Positions 37,245-47,501 of a stretch of DNA of 64,000 bases are shown here, one piece after another. The notes below the pieces were generated by a model. That model worked only from the letters and a program-made list of their open reading frames with translations. It had not been told where the DNA came from and ran no database searches. The stretch's first letter is position 1; every line of letters starts with the position of its first letter. Source of the stretch: an uncultured Pseudomonas sp. (GTDB lineage Bacteria; Pseudomonadota; Gammaproteobacteria; Pseudomonadales; Pseudomonadaceae); contig NZ_CAJYDW010000010.1 in the NCBI RefSeq assembly GCF_913774235.1, forward strand, positions 1 to 64,000, written 5' to 3'. The position numbers were made by a program, and so were the translations under genes.

Positions 37245-38735
37245 ATGAGCAAGGCCCTGTTGGAACGCCTCGGCGTTCCTGCCCAGCACTACACCCAAGG
37301 CGACCATCTGGTGCATTCCCCCATCGACGGCAGCCAGTTGGGCAGCGTCGCCCTGGAAAGCGCCGCCGAGGTGGAGCAGAAGATCTCCCGTGCCGAGCGT
37401 GCCTTCCAGGCCTGGCGTGCGGTACCGGCGCCGCGGCGCGGCGAGCTGGTGCGGCTGCTGGGCGAGGAACTGCGGGCGCACAAGGCCGATCTCGGCGAGT
37501 TGGTGTCCTGGGAAGCCGGCAAGATCACCCAGGAAGGCCTGGGCGAAGTTCAGGAGATGATCGATATCTGCGACTTCGCCGTGGGCCTGTCGCGCCAGCT
37601 TTATGGTCTGACTATTGCGTCCGAGCGCCCTGGCCACCATATGCGTGAGACCTGGCAACCGCTGGGCGTGGTCGGCATCATCAGCGCCTTCAACTTCCCG
37701 GTAGCGGTCTGGTCCTGGAACGCCGCCCTGGCGCTGGTCTGCGGCAATCCGGTGATCTGGAAGCCATCGGAGAAGACTCCGCTGACCGCGTTGGCCTGCC
37801 AGGCGCTGTTCGAGAAGGCCCTGGCCCGCTTCGGCGAGGCCCCGGCGGACCTGAGCCAGGTAGTCATTGGTGATCGCGCTGCAGGCGAAGCCCTGGTCGA
37901 TGATCCGCGGGTAGCACTGGTGAGTGCCACGGGTAGCACCCGCATGGGTCGCGAGGTTGGACCTCGGGTTGCGGCGCGCTTCGGACGCAGCATCCTCGAG
38001 CTGGGTGGCAACAATGCCATGATCCTCGCGCCGAGCGCCGATCTGGACATGGCCGTGCGCGCCATCCTGTTTAGCGCCGTCGGTACCGCTGGCCAGCGTT
38101 GCACCACCCTGCGCCGGCTGATCGCCCATCGTTCGGTGAAGGACGAGATCGTCGAGCGACTGAAGACCGCCTATGCCAAAGTCCGCATCGGCCATCCGTT
38201 GCAGGGCAACCTGATCGGCCCGTTGATCGATGCCGCCAGCTTCCAGGCCATGCAGGGGGCGCTGGAGCAGGCCCGGGGCGAGGGTGGGGTGGTCTTCGGC
38301 GGCGAACGTCAGCTGGCTGACCAGTATCCCAACGCCTACTACGTGGCGCCGGCCATCGTCGAGATGCCGGAGCAAAGCGAGGCGGTGCGCCACGAGACCT
38401 TCGCGCCCATTCTCTATGTGCTGACCTATGACGACTTCGACGAAGCGGTGGCGCTGAACAACGCCGTGCCCCAGGGGCTGTCGTCCTGCATCTTCACCAC
38501 CGACGTGCGCGAGGCCGAAGCCTTCATCTCGGCGACCGGCAGTGACTGCGGCATCGCCAACGTCAACATCGGCCCGAGCGGCGCCGAGATCGGTGGCGCC
38601 TTCGGTGGCGAGAAGGAAACCGGCGGTGGTCGCGAGTCCGGTTCGGATGCCTGGAAGGCCTACATGCGCCGCCAGACCAACACCGTCAACTATTCGCGCG
38701 AGCTGCCGCTGGCCCAGGGCATCGTGTTCGACTGA
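37245..38735 (+). CDS. amaB: L-piperidine-6-carboxylate dehydrogenase (antiquitin-type ALDH)
   Basis: Oxidises piperideine-6-carboxylate/aminoadipate semialdehyde to 2-aminoadipate. 496-residue aldehyde dehydrogenase of the ALDH7 (antiquitin) type: AFNFPVAVWSWNAALALVCGN, VSATGSTRMGREVG, catalytic Glu252 in ILELGGNNA and Cys286 in GQRCTTLRR, and the C-terminal FGGEKETGGGRESGSDAWKAYMRRQTNTVNYS typical of the family. The ATG at 37245 has GGAG upstream; the frame from 37065 is longer than the family. It is followed 25 bases later by an FAD oxidase, matching the amaB-amaA pair of the D-lysine/pipecolate route in Pseudomonas putida. Confidence 0.85.
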   Translation: MSKALLERLGVPAQHYTQGDHLVHSPIDGSQLGSVALESAAEVEQKISRAERAFQAWRAVPAPRRGELVRLLGEELRAHKADLGELVSWEAGKITQEGLGEVQEMIDICDFAVGLSRQLYGLTIASERPGHHMRETWQPLGVVGIISAFNFPVAVWSWNAALALVCGNPVIWKPSEKTPLTALACQALFEKALARFGEAPADLSQVVIGDRAAGEALVDDPRVALVSATGSTRMGREVGPRVAARFGRSILELGGNNAMILAPSADLDMAVRAILFSAVGTAGQRCTTLRRLIAHRSVKDEIVERLKTAYAKVRIGHPLQGNLIGPLIDAASFQAMQGALEQARGEGGVVFGGERQLADQYPNAYYVAPAIVEMPEQSEAVRHETFAPILYVLTYDDFDEAVALNNAVPQGLSSCIFTTDVREAEAFISATGSDCGIANVNIGPSGAEIGGAFGGEKETGGGRESGSDAWKAYMRRQTNTVNYSRELPLAQGIVFD

Positions 38736-38760
38736 GTCGCCCAGCCAGGAGCGCACGGGA

Positions 38761-40038
38761 ATGCAGTTGCGTGAGGAATGCCTGTGGGAGCGGCTGTATC
38801 CGGCAATGCCGGGAGCGCCGTTGCGGGGTGATATCGACGTCGAGGTGTGCGTCATCGGTGCTGGCTTCACCGGTCTGTCCACCGGCCTGCACCTGGCGCA
38901 GGCCGGGCGCCGGGTGGCGGTGCTGGAGGCCCATGGCGTCGGTCATGGCGGCTCCGGGCGCAATGTCGGCCTGGTCAATGCCGGCATGTGGATTCCGCCG
39001 GACGAAGCGGTGGCTACGCTCGGCCAGGAGGTGGGCGAGCGCCTGCTGGCGGTGATGGGCGATGCGCCGAGCCAGGTGTTCGCCCTTGTCGAGCGCTATG
39101 ACATCGACTGCCAGCCGCGCCGGGCCGGCACTCTGCACATGGCGCACAGTGCCAAGGGCCTGGCCGATCTGGGGCGCCGTGCCGAGCAATGGCAACGACG
39201 CGGCGCCCGGGTCGAGTTGCTGGAAGGCGAGGCCTGCTATACGGCGTGCGGTACCCGCGACATCAGCGGCGCTCTGCTCGATCATCGGGCGGGTACCCTG
39301 GTACCCATGGGCTATGCCCAGGGACTTGCCAAGGCACTGCGTCAGGAAGGCGGGAAGCTGTTCGAGCAGACCACGGTGCGGCAGTTGCAGCGAGTCGGCG
39401 AGCGCTGGCAGGTGGAGACCGAGCAGGGTCGGGTCAGCGCCGACCAGGTGGTGATCGCCTCCAACGCCTACACGGAAGGCGAGTGGACCACCCTGCGCAA
39501 GCAGTTCTTCGCGGGCTACTACTATCAGGTGGCCTCGCAGCCGTTGGGACCGGAGGCGGATTTCATCCTGCCCCAGGGACGCGGCTCCTGGGATACCCGC
39601 ACGGTACTGAGCAGCATCCGTCGCGATGCCGAGGGGCGCCTGCTGCTGGGCAGCCTCGGCAACATGTCCGGGCGCCCGGCCAGCTTCATCCGGGCCTGGG
39701 CGGATCGCATCCAGCGTCACTATTTCCCCTCGCTCGGGCGGGTGGACTGGGAATGCACCTGGACCGGTCGGATCGCCTTCACCCCGGATCATCTGATGCG
39801 TCTGTTCGAACCGGCGCCGGGATTGCTCGCGGTGACCGGTTACAACGGTCGTGGGGTGACTACCGGCACGGTCGTGGGGCAGGCTTTCGCCCGTTATCTG
39901 TGCAGCGGCGATCGCAACGACCTGCCCATGCCGCTGGCCAGCCTGGATAGCAATCCGGTCGGGCAGTGGCGCAGCCTGATGTACGAAGCGGGCTTTACCC
40001 TCTATCACGCCGGGCAGTGCCTGCGGGTGGTGCTCTAG
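38761..40038 (+). CDS. amaA: FAD-dependent oxidase, probable L-pipecolate oxidase
   Basis: DAO-family flavoprotein of 425 residues with the dinucleotide fold VCVIGAGFTGLSTGLHLAQAG near 29-49 and the late motif GLLAVTGYNGRGVTTGTVVGQ that closes the FAD site. AmaA oxidises L-pipecolate to piperideine-6-carboxylate, which AmaB then handles. The ATG at 38761 stands 25 bases after amaB with CCAGGAGC upstream. Function rests mainly on the neighbour: related oxidases act on other amines such as gamma-glutamylputrescine (PuuB), which this also resembles. Confidence 0.72.
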   Translation: MQLREECLWERLYPAMPGAPLRGDIDVEVCVIGAGFTGLSTGLHLAQAGRRVAVLEAHGVGHGGSGRNVGLVNAGMWIPPDEAVATLGQEVGERLLAVMGDAPSQVFALVERYDIDCQPRRAGTLHMAHSAKGLADLGRRAEQWQRRGARVELLEGEACYTACGTRDISGALLDHRAGTLVPMGYAQGLAKALRQEGGKLFEQTTVRQLQRVGERWQVETEQGRVSADQVVIASNAYTEGEWTTLRKQFFAGYYYQVASQPLGPEADFILPQGRGSWDTRTVLSSIRRDAEGRLLLGSLGNMSGRPASFIRAWADRIQRHYFPSLGRVDWECTWTGRIAFTPDHLMRLFEPAPGLLAVTGYNGRGVTTGTVVGQAFARYLCSGDRNDLPMPLASLDSNPVGQWRSLMYEAGFTLYHAGQCLRVVL

Positions 40039-40085
40039 CCGGGGCGGCCATCCCGCGCGGTGCCTGCCGACAGAGCTTTCTGGAG

Positions 40086-40127
40086 CGGCCGATTTGCGCA
40101 TTCCGCCTTGCGCAAATCGGCCGTTTT
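40086..40127 (+). terminator. Terminator after amaA
   Basis: CGGCCGATTTGCGCA (40086-40100) and TGCGCAAATCGGCCG (40109-40123) are perfect 15-base inverted arms followed by TTTT. It ends the amaBA transcript. Confidence 0.88.
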
Positions 40128-40258
40128 GCTTGGCGCATCTTTCCCGCGGACAGGGAAGCACCCAAAGGTCCGGCGCAGGGCTCGGTCGCGCCCCGTGTTC
40201 GATGGTTACTTTGGTGGCACGGCGAGCACAGGGTGTTACGTTTTGGTGCGAAACAGGT

Positions 40259-40271
40259 GCAACCGGGTTGC
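40259..40271. promoter_or_regulatory. Candidate operator upstream of braC
   Basis: GCAACC-G-GGTTGC is a perfect 13-base palindrome in the leader of the amino-acid transporter operon. It has the form of a repressor or activator site, but I cannot name the regulator. Confidence 0.3.
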
Positions 40272-40525
40272 GATCAGGTAACAAACGCCACGGCTTTTCC
40301 ACGGGGTTTGTCACCGGTAGGGCGCTTTACTCTGACTTATCAGCGGCCTACGACCAAAGTCTCAAGGGCTTCCAAGGTGCACTGACTGCGGCCTTTGCCA
40401 TAGGCGGCGGGGCCTTTGGCTCTCTGCGGCGATGGCAAATCGCCTTTGCACGGTGCACACAGATGGGTGCTGGCACAGGCTTTGCTCTTGCCGAGAAGCC
40501 AACCACCCTCTGGAGCAAACCTCCC

Positions 40526-41647
40526 ATGTCGAAGATTTACAGAAAAGGCATTCTGGCTCTCGCTATCGGTTCTGCGTTCACTCTCTCGTCCCTGGCGCAC
40601 GCCGATATCGTGATCGGGGTCGCCGGTCCCTTCACCGGGGCCAGCGCCGCCTACGGCGAGCAGTTCTGGAAGGGTGCTTCCCAGGCCGCGGAAGACATCA
40701 ACGCCGCCGGCGGCATCAACGGCGAGAAGATCAAGCTGGTGCAGGGCGATGACGCCTGTGAGCCCAAGCAGGCCGTGGCCGTGGCCAACCGCCTGGTGGA
40801 CTCCGAGAAGGTCAAGGCCGTGATCGGCCACTTCTGCTCCTCCAACACCATGCCCGCCTCGGAGATCTACGACGAAGCCGGCATCATCTCCATCACCCCG
40901 GCCTCCACCAACCCCAAGATCACCGAGCGTGGCCTGGCGGGCGTGTTCCGCATGTGCGGTCGTGACGACCAGCAGGGCATCGTCGCCGGCGACTACATCG
41001 TCGACGTGCTCAAGGCCAAGAAGGTTGCCATCATCCACGACAAGGACACCTACGGTCAGGGCCTGGCCGACGCCACCAAGGCGCAGCTCAACAAGCGCGG
41101 CGTGAAAGAGGTGCTCTACGAGGGCCTGACCCGCGGCGAGAAGGACTTTAACTCCCTGGTCACCAAGATCCGTGCCTCCGGCGCCGACGTGGTCTACTTC
41201 GGCGGCCTGCACCCCGAAGCCGGTCCGCTGGTCCGCCAGATGCGCGAGCAGGGCGTGACCGCCAAGTTCGTCTCCGGCGACGGCATCGTCTCCGCCGACC
41301 TGGTCACCACCGCCGGTGGCGCCCAGTACACCAAGGGCGTGCTGATGACCTTCGGCGCCGACCCGCTGCAGAACCCGGCCGGCAAGACCGTGGTGGAAAC
41401 CCTGCGTAAAGCTGGCTACGAGCCTGAGGGCTACACCCTCTACTCCTACGCCTCGCTGCAGGCCGTCGCCGCCGCCTTCAACGGCATCAAGGGCACCGAC
41501 GGCGCCAAGGCCGCCGAATGGCTGAAGTCCCACAGCGTCAACACCGTGCTGGGTGAGAAGAGCTGGGACAGCAAGGGTGACCTCAAGGTCTCCGACTACG
41601 TGATGTACGAATGGGACGACAAGGGCAAGTACCACCAACTGCCCTGA
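40526..41647 (+). CDS. braC: Branched-chain amino-acid binding protein BraC
   Basis: Periplasmic receptor of the high-affinity Leu/Ile/Val ABC importer. 373 residues with a signal peptide (residues 1-26, ending SLAHA) and the type I fold: IVIGVAGPFTGASAAYGEQFWKGASQAAEDINAAGGINGEK, broken here by the usual ligand loop, then VAVANRLVDSEKVKAVIGHFCSSNTMPASEIY and ISITPASTNPKITERG. ATG at 40526, with TGGAG upstream. It is the first gene of braCDEFG. Confidence 0.93.
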   Translation: MSKIYRKGILALAIGSAFTLSSLAHADIVIGVAGPFTGASAAYGEQFWKGASQAAEDINAAGGINGEKIKLVQGDDACEPKQAVAVANRLVDSEKVKAVIGHFCSSNTMPASEIYDEAGIISITPASTNPKITERGLAGVFRMCGRDDQQGIVAGDYIVDVLKAKKVAIIHDKDTYGQGLADATKAQLNKRGVKEVLYEGLTRGEKDFNSLVTKIRASGADVVYFGGLHPEAGPLVRQMREQGVTAKFVSGDGIVSADLVTTAGGAQYTKGVLMTFGADPLQNPAGKTVVETLRKAGYEPEGYTLYSYASLQAVAAAFNGIKGTDGAKAAEWLKSHSVNTVLGEKSWDSKGDLKVSDYVMYEWDDKGKYHQLP

Positions 41648-41743
41648 TCCTCGCGTGAATCCGCCAGCCGCCGTCTCGTCTCCGCCCCAGGACGAGGCGG
41701 CGGGTGGCGGCCCTCGTCATCCATCCAGCGCGAGACTGCAAAC

Positions 41744-42658
<915 letters not shown>

Positions 42659-42661
42659 TCC

Positions 42662-43942
42662 ATGAGTCAGACGTCTTCCTCCTTCGACCTCAAGGTCGTG
42701 CTGCGTGACACCCTCATGGTGGGCCTGGTCTCGCTGATCCTCTTCGGCCCCATCGTCGGCATCGTGCTCGACGGCTACGGCTACAACCTCGAACCCGGGC
42801 GCGTCGGCATCATGGTGGCGGTGGTCATGGCTGGCCGCTTCCTGCTCAGCCTGTTCGGCCAGACCGCCAAGGGGCGCGACTGGATCGAGTCCTTCAAGCG
42901 CAACGACGGCGGCGTCCACGTGCTGCCGCCGGGGCACAAGTCCAACCTGAGATTCATCCTGCCCATCGTCATCCTGGTGGCCATCGCCTTTCCCTTCCTG
43001 GCCACCAAGTACTGGCTGACGGTAATCATCCTCTGCCTGATCTACGTGCTGCTGGGCCTGGGCCTGAACATCGTGGTGGGCCTGGCCGGACTGCTCGACC
43101 TCGGCTACGTCGGCTTCTATGCCATCGGCGCCTACGGCCTGGCGCTGGGTTACCAGTACCTGGGACTGGGCTTCTGGACCATGCTGCCACTGGCTGCGGT
43201 CATGGCGGCGGTGGCGGGGGCGATACTGGGCTTCCCGGTCTTGCGCATGCACGGAGACTACCTGGCCATCGTCACCCTCGGTTTCGGCGAGATCATCCGC
43301 CTGGTACTCAACAACTGGCTGGAAGTGACCAAGGGGCCCAATGGGATCGCCGCGCCTTCGCCGACCTTCTTCGGTATCGAATTCGGGCGCCGGGCGAAGG
43401 AGGGCGGGGTGCCCATCCATGAGTTGCTGGGCATCAGCTACAACCCCAACGCCACCATGATCTTCATCTACACCGTGCTGTTCCTGGTGGTGCTGCTGGT
43501 GCTCTACATCAAGCACCGCCTGACCCGCATGCCGGTCGGCCGCGCCTGGGAAGCCCTGCGTGAAGACGAGATCGCCTGTCGCGCCATGGGGCTGAACCAC
43601 GTGCTGGTGAAACTCTCCGCCTTCATGATCGGCGCCTCCACCGCCGGCCTGGCCGGGGTGTTCTTCGCCACCTACCAGGGCTTCATCAACCCGGCTTCGT
43701 TCAACTTCTTCGAATCGGTGCTGGTGCTGGCCATCGTGGTATTGGGCGGCCTGGGCTCCACCGTCGGGGTGGTGGTCTCGGCCTTCGTCATGACCCTGCT
43801 GTTCGAGCTGCTGCGCGAATTCGGCGACATCCGCATGCTGGTATTCGGCGTGCTGATGGTGGTGATGATGATGTGGCGGCCGCGTGGGCTGATCCGTATC
43901 GCCCGCAGTGGCTTCGCGATTCGCAAGGGAGTGGCGCCGTGA
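42662..43942 (+). CDS. braE: Branched-chain amino-acid ABC permease BraE (LivM)
   Basis: Second permease, 426 residues, with an extra N-terminal stretch before the LivM core, as in other pseudomonads. Core motifs: GLNIVVGLAGLLDLGYVGFYAIGAYG, FPVLRMHGDYLAIVTLGFGEIIRLV, and the coupling loop MPVGRAWEALREDEIACRAMGLN. ATG at 42662. The stop overlaps the braF GTG by four bases (GTGA). Confidence 0.94.
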   Translation: MSQTSSSFDLKVVLRDTLMVGLVSLILFGPIVGIVLDGYGYNLEPGRVGIMVAVVMAGRFLLSLFGQTAKGRDWIESFKRNDGGVHVLPPGHKSNLRFILPIVILVAIAFPFLATKYWLTVIILCLIYVLLGLGLNIVVGLAGLLDLGYVGFYAIGAYGLALGYQYLGLGFWTMLPLAAVMAAVAGAILGFPVLRMHGDYLAIVTLGFGEIIRLVLNNWLEVTKGPNGIAAPSPTFFGIEFGRRAKEGGVPIHELLGISYNPNATMIFIYTVLFLVVLLVLYIKHRLTRMPVGRAWEALREDEIACRAMGLNHVLVKLSAFMIGASTAGLAGVFFATYQGFINPASFNFFESVLVLAIVVLGGLGSTVGVVVSAFVMTLLFELLREFGDIRMLVFGVLMVVMMMWRPRGLIRIARSGFAIRKGVAP

Positions 43943-44814
43943 GCGACAACATTCTGACCGTCAGCGGTCTGGGCATGAGATTCGGTGGCATCAAGGCGCT
44001 GTCGGACGTGTCCTTCGATATCAAGCGGCACTCCATCACCGCGCTGATCGGCCCCAACGGCGCCGGCAAGACCACGGTGTTCAACTGCCTGACCGGCTTC
44101 TACAAGGCCACCGATGGCGAGATCCGCCTGGATACCGCCGATGGCCGCTCGACCCGCGTCGGCAAGATCATGGGCGAGCGCTTCCAGGCCACCGACTTCG
44201 TCAATCCGGTGCAGTTCGGCAGCCGGCTCTGGTACAAGATGTTCGGCGGCACCCACCTGGTGAATCGCGCCGGTCTCGCCCGCACCTTCCAGAACATCCG
44301 CCTGTTCAAGGAGATGTCGGTGGTGGAGAACCTGCTGGTGGCGCAGCACATGCAGTGCAATCGCAACCTGATCACCGGCATCCTCAACACCCCCGGCTAT
44401 CGCCGCGCCGAGGAAAAGGCGCTGGACACGGCCTTCTACTGGCTCGAAGTGGTGGATCTGGTGGACCACGCCAACCGTCTGGCCGGCGAGCTTTCCTACG
44501 GCCAGCAGCGCCGCCTGGAAATCGCCCGCGCCATGTGCACCCGTCCGGAGATCGTCTGCCTGGACGAACCCGCCGCCGGCCTCAACCCAGCCGAGACCGA
44601 GGCGCTGGCCGGGATGATCCGCCTGCTGCGTGACCAGCACCGCATCACTGTGGTGTTGATCGAGCACGACATGGGCATGGTGATGAACATCTCCGACCAC
44701 ATCGTGGTGCTGGACCACGGCCAGGTCATCGCCCGCGGCCTGCCGGGCGACATCCGCAACGATCCCAAGGTCATCGCCGCCTACCTCGGCGCCGAAGAAG
44801 AGGAGGTGGCATGA
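43939..44814 (+). CDS. braF: Branched-chain amino-acid ABC ATPase BraF (LivG)
   Basis: 291-residue ATPase with Walker A GPNGAGKT, signature LSYGQQRRLEIARAM and Walker B IVCLDEPAAGLNPAE. The insertion between Walker A and signature (RFQATDFVNPVQFGSRLWYK region) is a LivG feature. The GTG at 43939 lies inside the braE stop, with AAGGGA eight bases upstream; an ATG in frame at 43873 would make an unlikely long overlap. The stop overlaps braG by four bases. Confidence 0.94.
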   Translation: MSDNILTVSGLGMRFGGIKALSDVSFDIKRHSITALIGPNGAGKTTVFNCLTGFYKATDGEIRLDTADGRSTRVGKIMGERFQATDFVNPVQFGSRLWYKMFGGTHLVNRAGLARTFQNIRLFKEMSVVENLLVAQHMQCNRNLITGILNTPGYRRAEEKALDTAFYWLEVVDLVDHANRLAGELSYGQQRRLEIARAMCTRPEIVCLDEPAAGLNPAETEALAGMIRLLRDQHRITVVLIEHDMGMVMNISDHIVVLDHGQVIARGLPGDIRNDPKVIAAYLGAEEEEVA

Positions 44815-45527
44815 CCACGCCGATCCTGGAATTCCGCAACGTCGACGTCTTCTATGGGCCGATCCAGGCGCTGAAGAGCGTCTCCCTGACCATCAACGAA
44901 GGAGAGACGGTGAGCCTGATCGGCTCCAATGGCGCCGGCAAGTCCACCCTGTTGATGTCCATCTTCAGCCAGCCCCAGGCGCGCAACGGGCAGATCCTCT
45001 ACCGCGGCGAGGACATCACTCGCAAGAACGCCCACTACGTGGCCTCCAACGGCATCGCCCAGTCGCCGGAGGGGCGCCACGTGTTCCCCGACATGACGGT
45101 CGAGGAAAACCTGCTGATGGGTACCATCCCTATCGGTACCCGCTGGGTGGACGAAGACATGCAGCGCATGTTCGATCTCTTCCCGCGCCTCAAGGAGCGC
45201 CGCAACCAGCGCGCCATGACCATGTCCGGTGGTGAGCAGCAGATGCTGGCGATCGCCCGAGCGCTGATGAGTCGGCCCAAACTGCTGTTGCTGGACGAGC
45301 CCAGCCTGGGTCTGGCGCCCATCGTGGTGAAGCAGATCTTCCAGATCCTGCGCGAGCTGGCCCAGAGCGGCATGACCATCTTCCTGGTGGAGCAAAACGC
45401 CAACCATGCGCTGCGCCTGTCGGACCGTGCCTATGTGATGGTCACCGGCGAGATCCGCATGACCGGCAGCGGCCAGGAGCTCTTGGCCAATCCCCAGGTA
45501 CGCGAAGCCTACCTGGGCGGCCACTAG
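44811..45527 (+). CDS. braG: Branched-chain amino-acid ABC ATPase BraG (LivF)
   Basis: 238-residue ATPase with Walker A GSNGAGKS, LivF-type ASNGIAQSPEGRHVFPDMTVEENL, signature TMSGGEQQMLAIARAL and Walker B LLLLDEPSLGLAPI. The ATG overlaps the braF stop (ATGA). Its stop TAG is followed directly by the aconitase X gene (TAGTGATG), so the operon may run on. Confidence 0.95.
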   Translation: MTTPILEFRNVDVFYGPIQALKSVSLTINEGETVSLIGSNGAGKSTLLMSIFSQPQARNGQILYRGEDITRKNAHYVASNGIAQSPEGRHVFPDMTVEENLLMGTIPIGTRWVDEDMQRMFDLFPRLKERRNQRAMTMSGGEQQMLAIARALMSRPKLLLLDEPSLGLAPIVVKQIFQILRELAQSGMTIFLVEQNANHALRLSDRAYVMVTGEIRMTGSGQELLANPQVREAYLGGH

Positions 45528-45529
45528 TG

Positions 45530-47251
45530 ATGGACGCGGTCCGCGGTCGCTGTCTGGTCGCGGGCCATGCTCAGGGGCGCCTGGCCTGGGCGTCCTTGGG
45601 TTTGAGTTTCTGGGGTGGCGTCGATCCGGCCAGTGGCCGGGTGATCGACCGCCACCATCCCCTGCACGGCCTGGAACTGGCTGGGCGCATCCTGGCCATT
45701 CCCAGCGGACGCGGCTCCTGCACCGGCAGTGCCGTGCTCTTGGAACTGCTGCTGGCGGGACGCGGACCGGCCGCGCTGATACTGGCCGAGCCGGACGAGA
45801 TCCTCAGCTTGGGTGCCATCGTCGCGGAAGAGCTCTTCGGCTGCTCCCTGCCGGTGGTCAGTCTTGGTGCCGAGGCTTTCGCGGCCCTGGCCGAGCAGGA
45901 GGAAATCGCGGTACATGACGGCTGGGTCGGTGCGCCTGGAGACCTCTTTTCCAGTACCCCTGACGAGGCCTCTGCCGAGTTGCGGCTAAGCGCGACCGAC
46001 CAGGCCAAGCTGGCCGGTGCCCAGGGCCAGGCGGTCCAGGCGGCCATGAAGATCCTGGTGCGCATGGCGCGTCTGCAGGGCGCCCGCGAATTGCTCAATA
46101 TCACCCAGGCCCATATCGACGGCTGCATCTACACCGGCCCGGCTAGCCTGGCCTTTGCCCAGCGCCTGGTGGAGTGGGGTGGTCGGGTACAGGTGCCTAC
46201 CAGTCTCAACGCGGTATCGGTGGATCAACGCCGCTGGCGTGAGCAGGGCGTGGCGCCGGCGCTCGGCGAGCCGGCCAGTGCCCTGGCCGATGCCTATGTG
46301 GCCCTCGGCTGTCACCCCACCTTTACCTGCGCCCCCTATCTGCTGGACAGCGCCCCGATCCTGGGCGAGCAGGTGGTGTGGGCCGAATCCAATGCCGTGG
46401 TCTTCGCCAACAGCGTGCTGGGCGCGCGCACCCAGAAATACGCCGACTTCCTCGACATCTGCACTGCCCTGACCGGTCGCGCGCCCCTGGCCGGCTGCCA
46501 TCTGGACAGCGGTCGCCGCGCGAACAAGGTCTTCCGGGTCAGGGTGCCCGAAGGGCATGACGATGCCTTCTATCCGTTGCTCGGTTACTGGATCGGCCTG
46601 CGCTCGCCCACGCGGATCCCTGCGGTGCTGGGGTTGGAAAACAGCCAGCCCAGTCGCGACGATCTCAAGGCCTTTGGCGCCGCCTTCGCCACCACCTCGG
46701 CGGCACCGCTGTTCCATCTGGTCGGGGTGACGCCCGAGGCGCCTACGCTTGCCTCGGTTGCCGCGCCCGAGCTGGATATCGAGGAGATAGACCTGGCCGA
46801 CCTGCGCCAGGCCTGGGCCGAGCTGGATAGCGCCGCCGACCGTGAGGTACAGCTGGTCGCCCTGGGCAATCCGCATTTCTCCGCCGAGGAATGCCGGCGC
46901 CTGGCCGAGCTCTGCCGGGGGCGGCGCAGGCATCCCGAGGTGGCGCTGGTGATCACCTTGGGGCGGGACGTGCGCGCAGCGGCCGAACGGTCTGGCAGCC
47001 TGGCCGAGCTGGAAGCCTTCGGCGCCCAACTGGTCGGCGACACCTGCTGGTGCATGCTTGGTGAACCCCTGGTGCCGCCCCAGGCCCGTACCCTGCTGAC
47101 CAACTCCGGCAAGTTCGCCCACTACGGACCTGGCCTTACCGGTCGCGAGCTGCGCTTCGCTGGACTGGCCGCCTGTGTCGAAGCGGCCTGTACCGGACTG
47201 GCGCCGGCCGGACCGCCCGACTGGCTCACGCCAACGGATTTATCCACTTAG
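45530..47251 (+). CDS. Aconitase X-type dehydratase, swivel and catalytic domains fused
   Basis: 573-residue member of the aconitase X superfamily. Residues 1-140 are the swivel domain (DUF126) with IPSGRGSCTGSAVLLELLL near 58-76; the remainder is the aconitase X catalytic domain (DUF521) with GCHPTFTCAPYLLDSAPILGEQVVWAESNAVVFANSVLGART. Fused, single-chain bacterial members include cis-3-hydroxy-L-proline dehydratase, which is my best guess for the reaction; the separate-subunit types act on mevalonate 5-phosphate. The ATG at 45530 is two bases after the braG stop; a GTG at 45527 overlaps that stop. No proline racemase or 1-pyrroline-2-carboxylate reductase gene is nearby, so the specific substrate is uncertain. 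Confidence 0.8.
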   Translation: MDAVRGRCLVAGHAQGRLAWASLGLSFWGGVDPASGRVIDRHHPLHGLELAGRILAIPSGRGSCTGSAVLLELLLAGRGPAALILAEPDEILSLGAIVAEELFGCSLPVVSLGAEAFAALAEQEEIAVHDGWVGAPGDLFSSTPDEASAELRLSATDQAKLAGAQGQAVQAAMKILVRMARLQGARELLNITQAHIDGCIYTGPASLAFAQRLVEWGGRVQVPTSLNAVSVDQRRWREQGVAPALGEPASALADAYVALGCHPTFTCAPYLLDSAPILGEQVVWAESNAVVFANSVLGARTQKYADFLDICTALTGRAPLAGCHLDSGRRANKVFRVRVPEGHDDAFYPLLGYWIGLRSPTRIPAVLGLENSQPSRDDLKAFGAAFATTSAAPLFHLVGVTPEAPTLASVAAPELDIEEIDLADLRQAWAELDSAADREVQLVALGNPHFSAEECRRLAELCRGRRRHPEVALVITLGRDVRAAAERSGSLAELEAFGAQLVGDTCWCMLGEPLVPPQARTLLTNSGKFAHYGPGLTGRELRFAGLAACVEAACTGLAPAGPPDWLTPTDLST

Positions 47252-47501
47252 TTTTCGGTCCGAGTTCTGTACAGGAATTCCGTGGATCGTCCTGTGGATA
47301 AGCTCGGCATAGCCGGCCGTGAAGCCCAGGACACCTGGCCTGGCGAGAACTGCTCAAAAAATCGCCAGTGAATGAAAAGCCTTTCAATACCAAGGCGTTA
47401 TAACTGATCCGCTGGATTCCCGGCGATCTGGGTATTCGCCTGACGAATGCCCCTGAGCTATCGTGGGCCTCGGCCAAACCCCCTCGCAGAAGGAATCTTT
47501 C

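Larger units (their letters stand above)
40039..40525. other. 487-bp non-coding leader of the bra operon
   Basis: Contains the amaA terminator on the left, then no believable gene. Two structures stand out: a 13-base palindrome at 40259-40271 and a long imperfect stem GGTAACAAAC / GTTTGTCACC (about 40277-40316). The right half should hold the braC promoter and a long untranslated leader. I could not pick a convincing -10/-35 pair. Confidence 0.5.

Noticed and set aside
37128-38882. Upstream extension of the LysR frame through amaB
   Set aside because: Only the part from the ATG at 37127 has LysR sequence; the rest is antisense to amaB.
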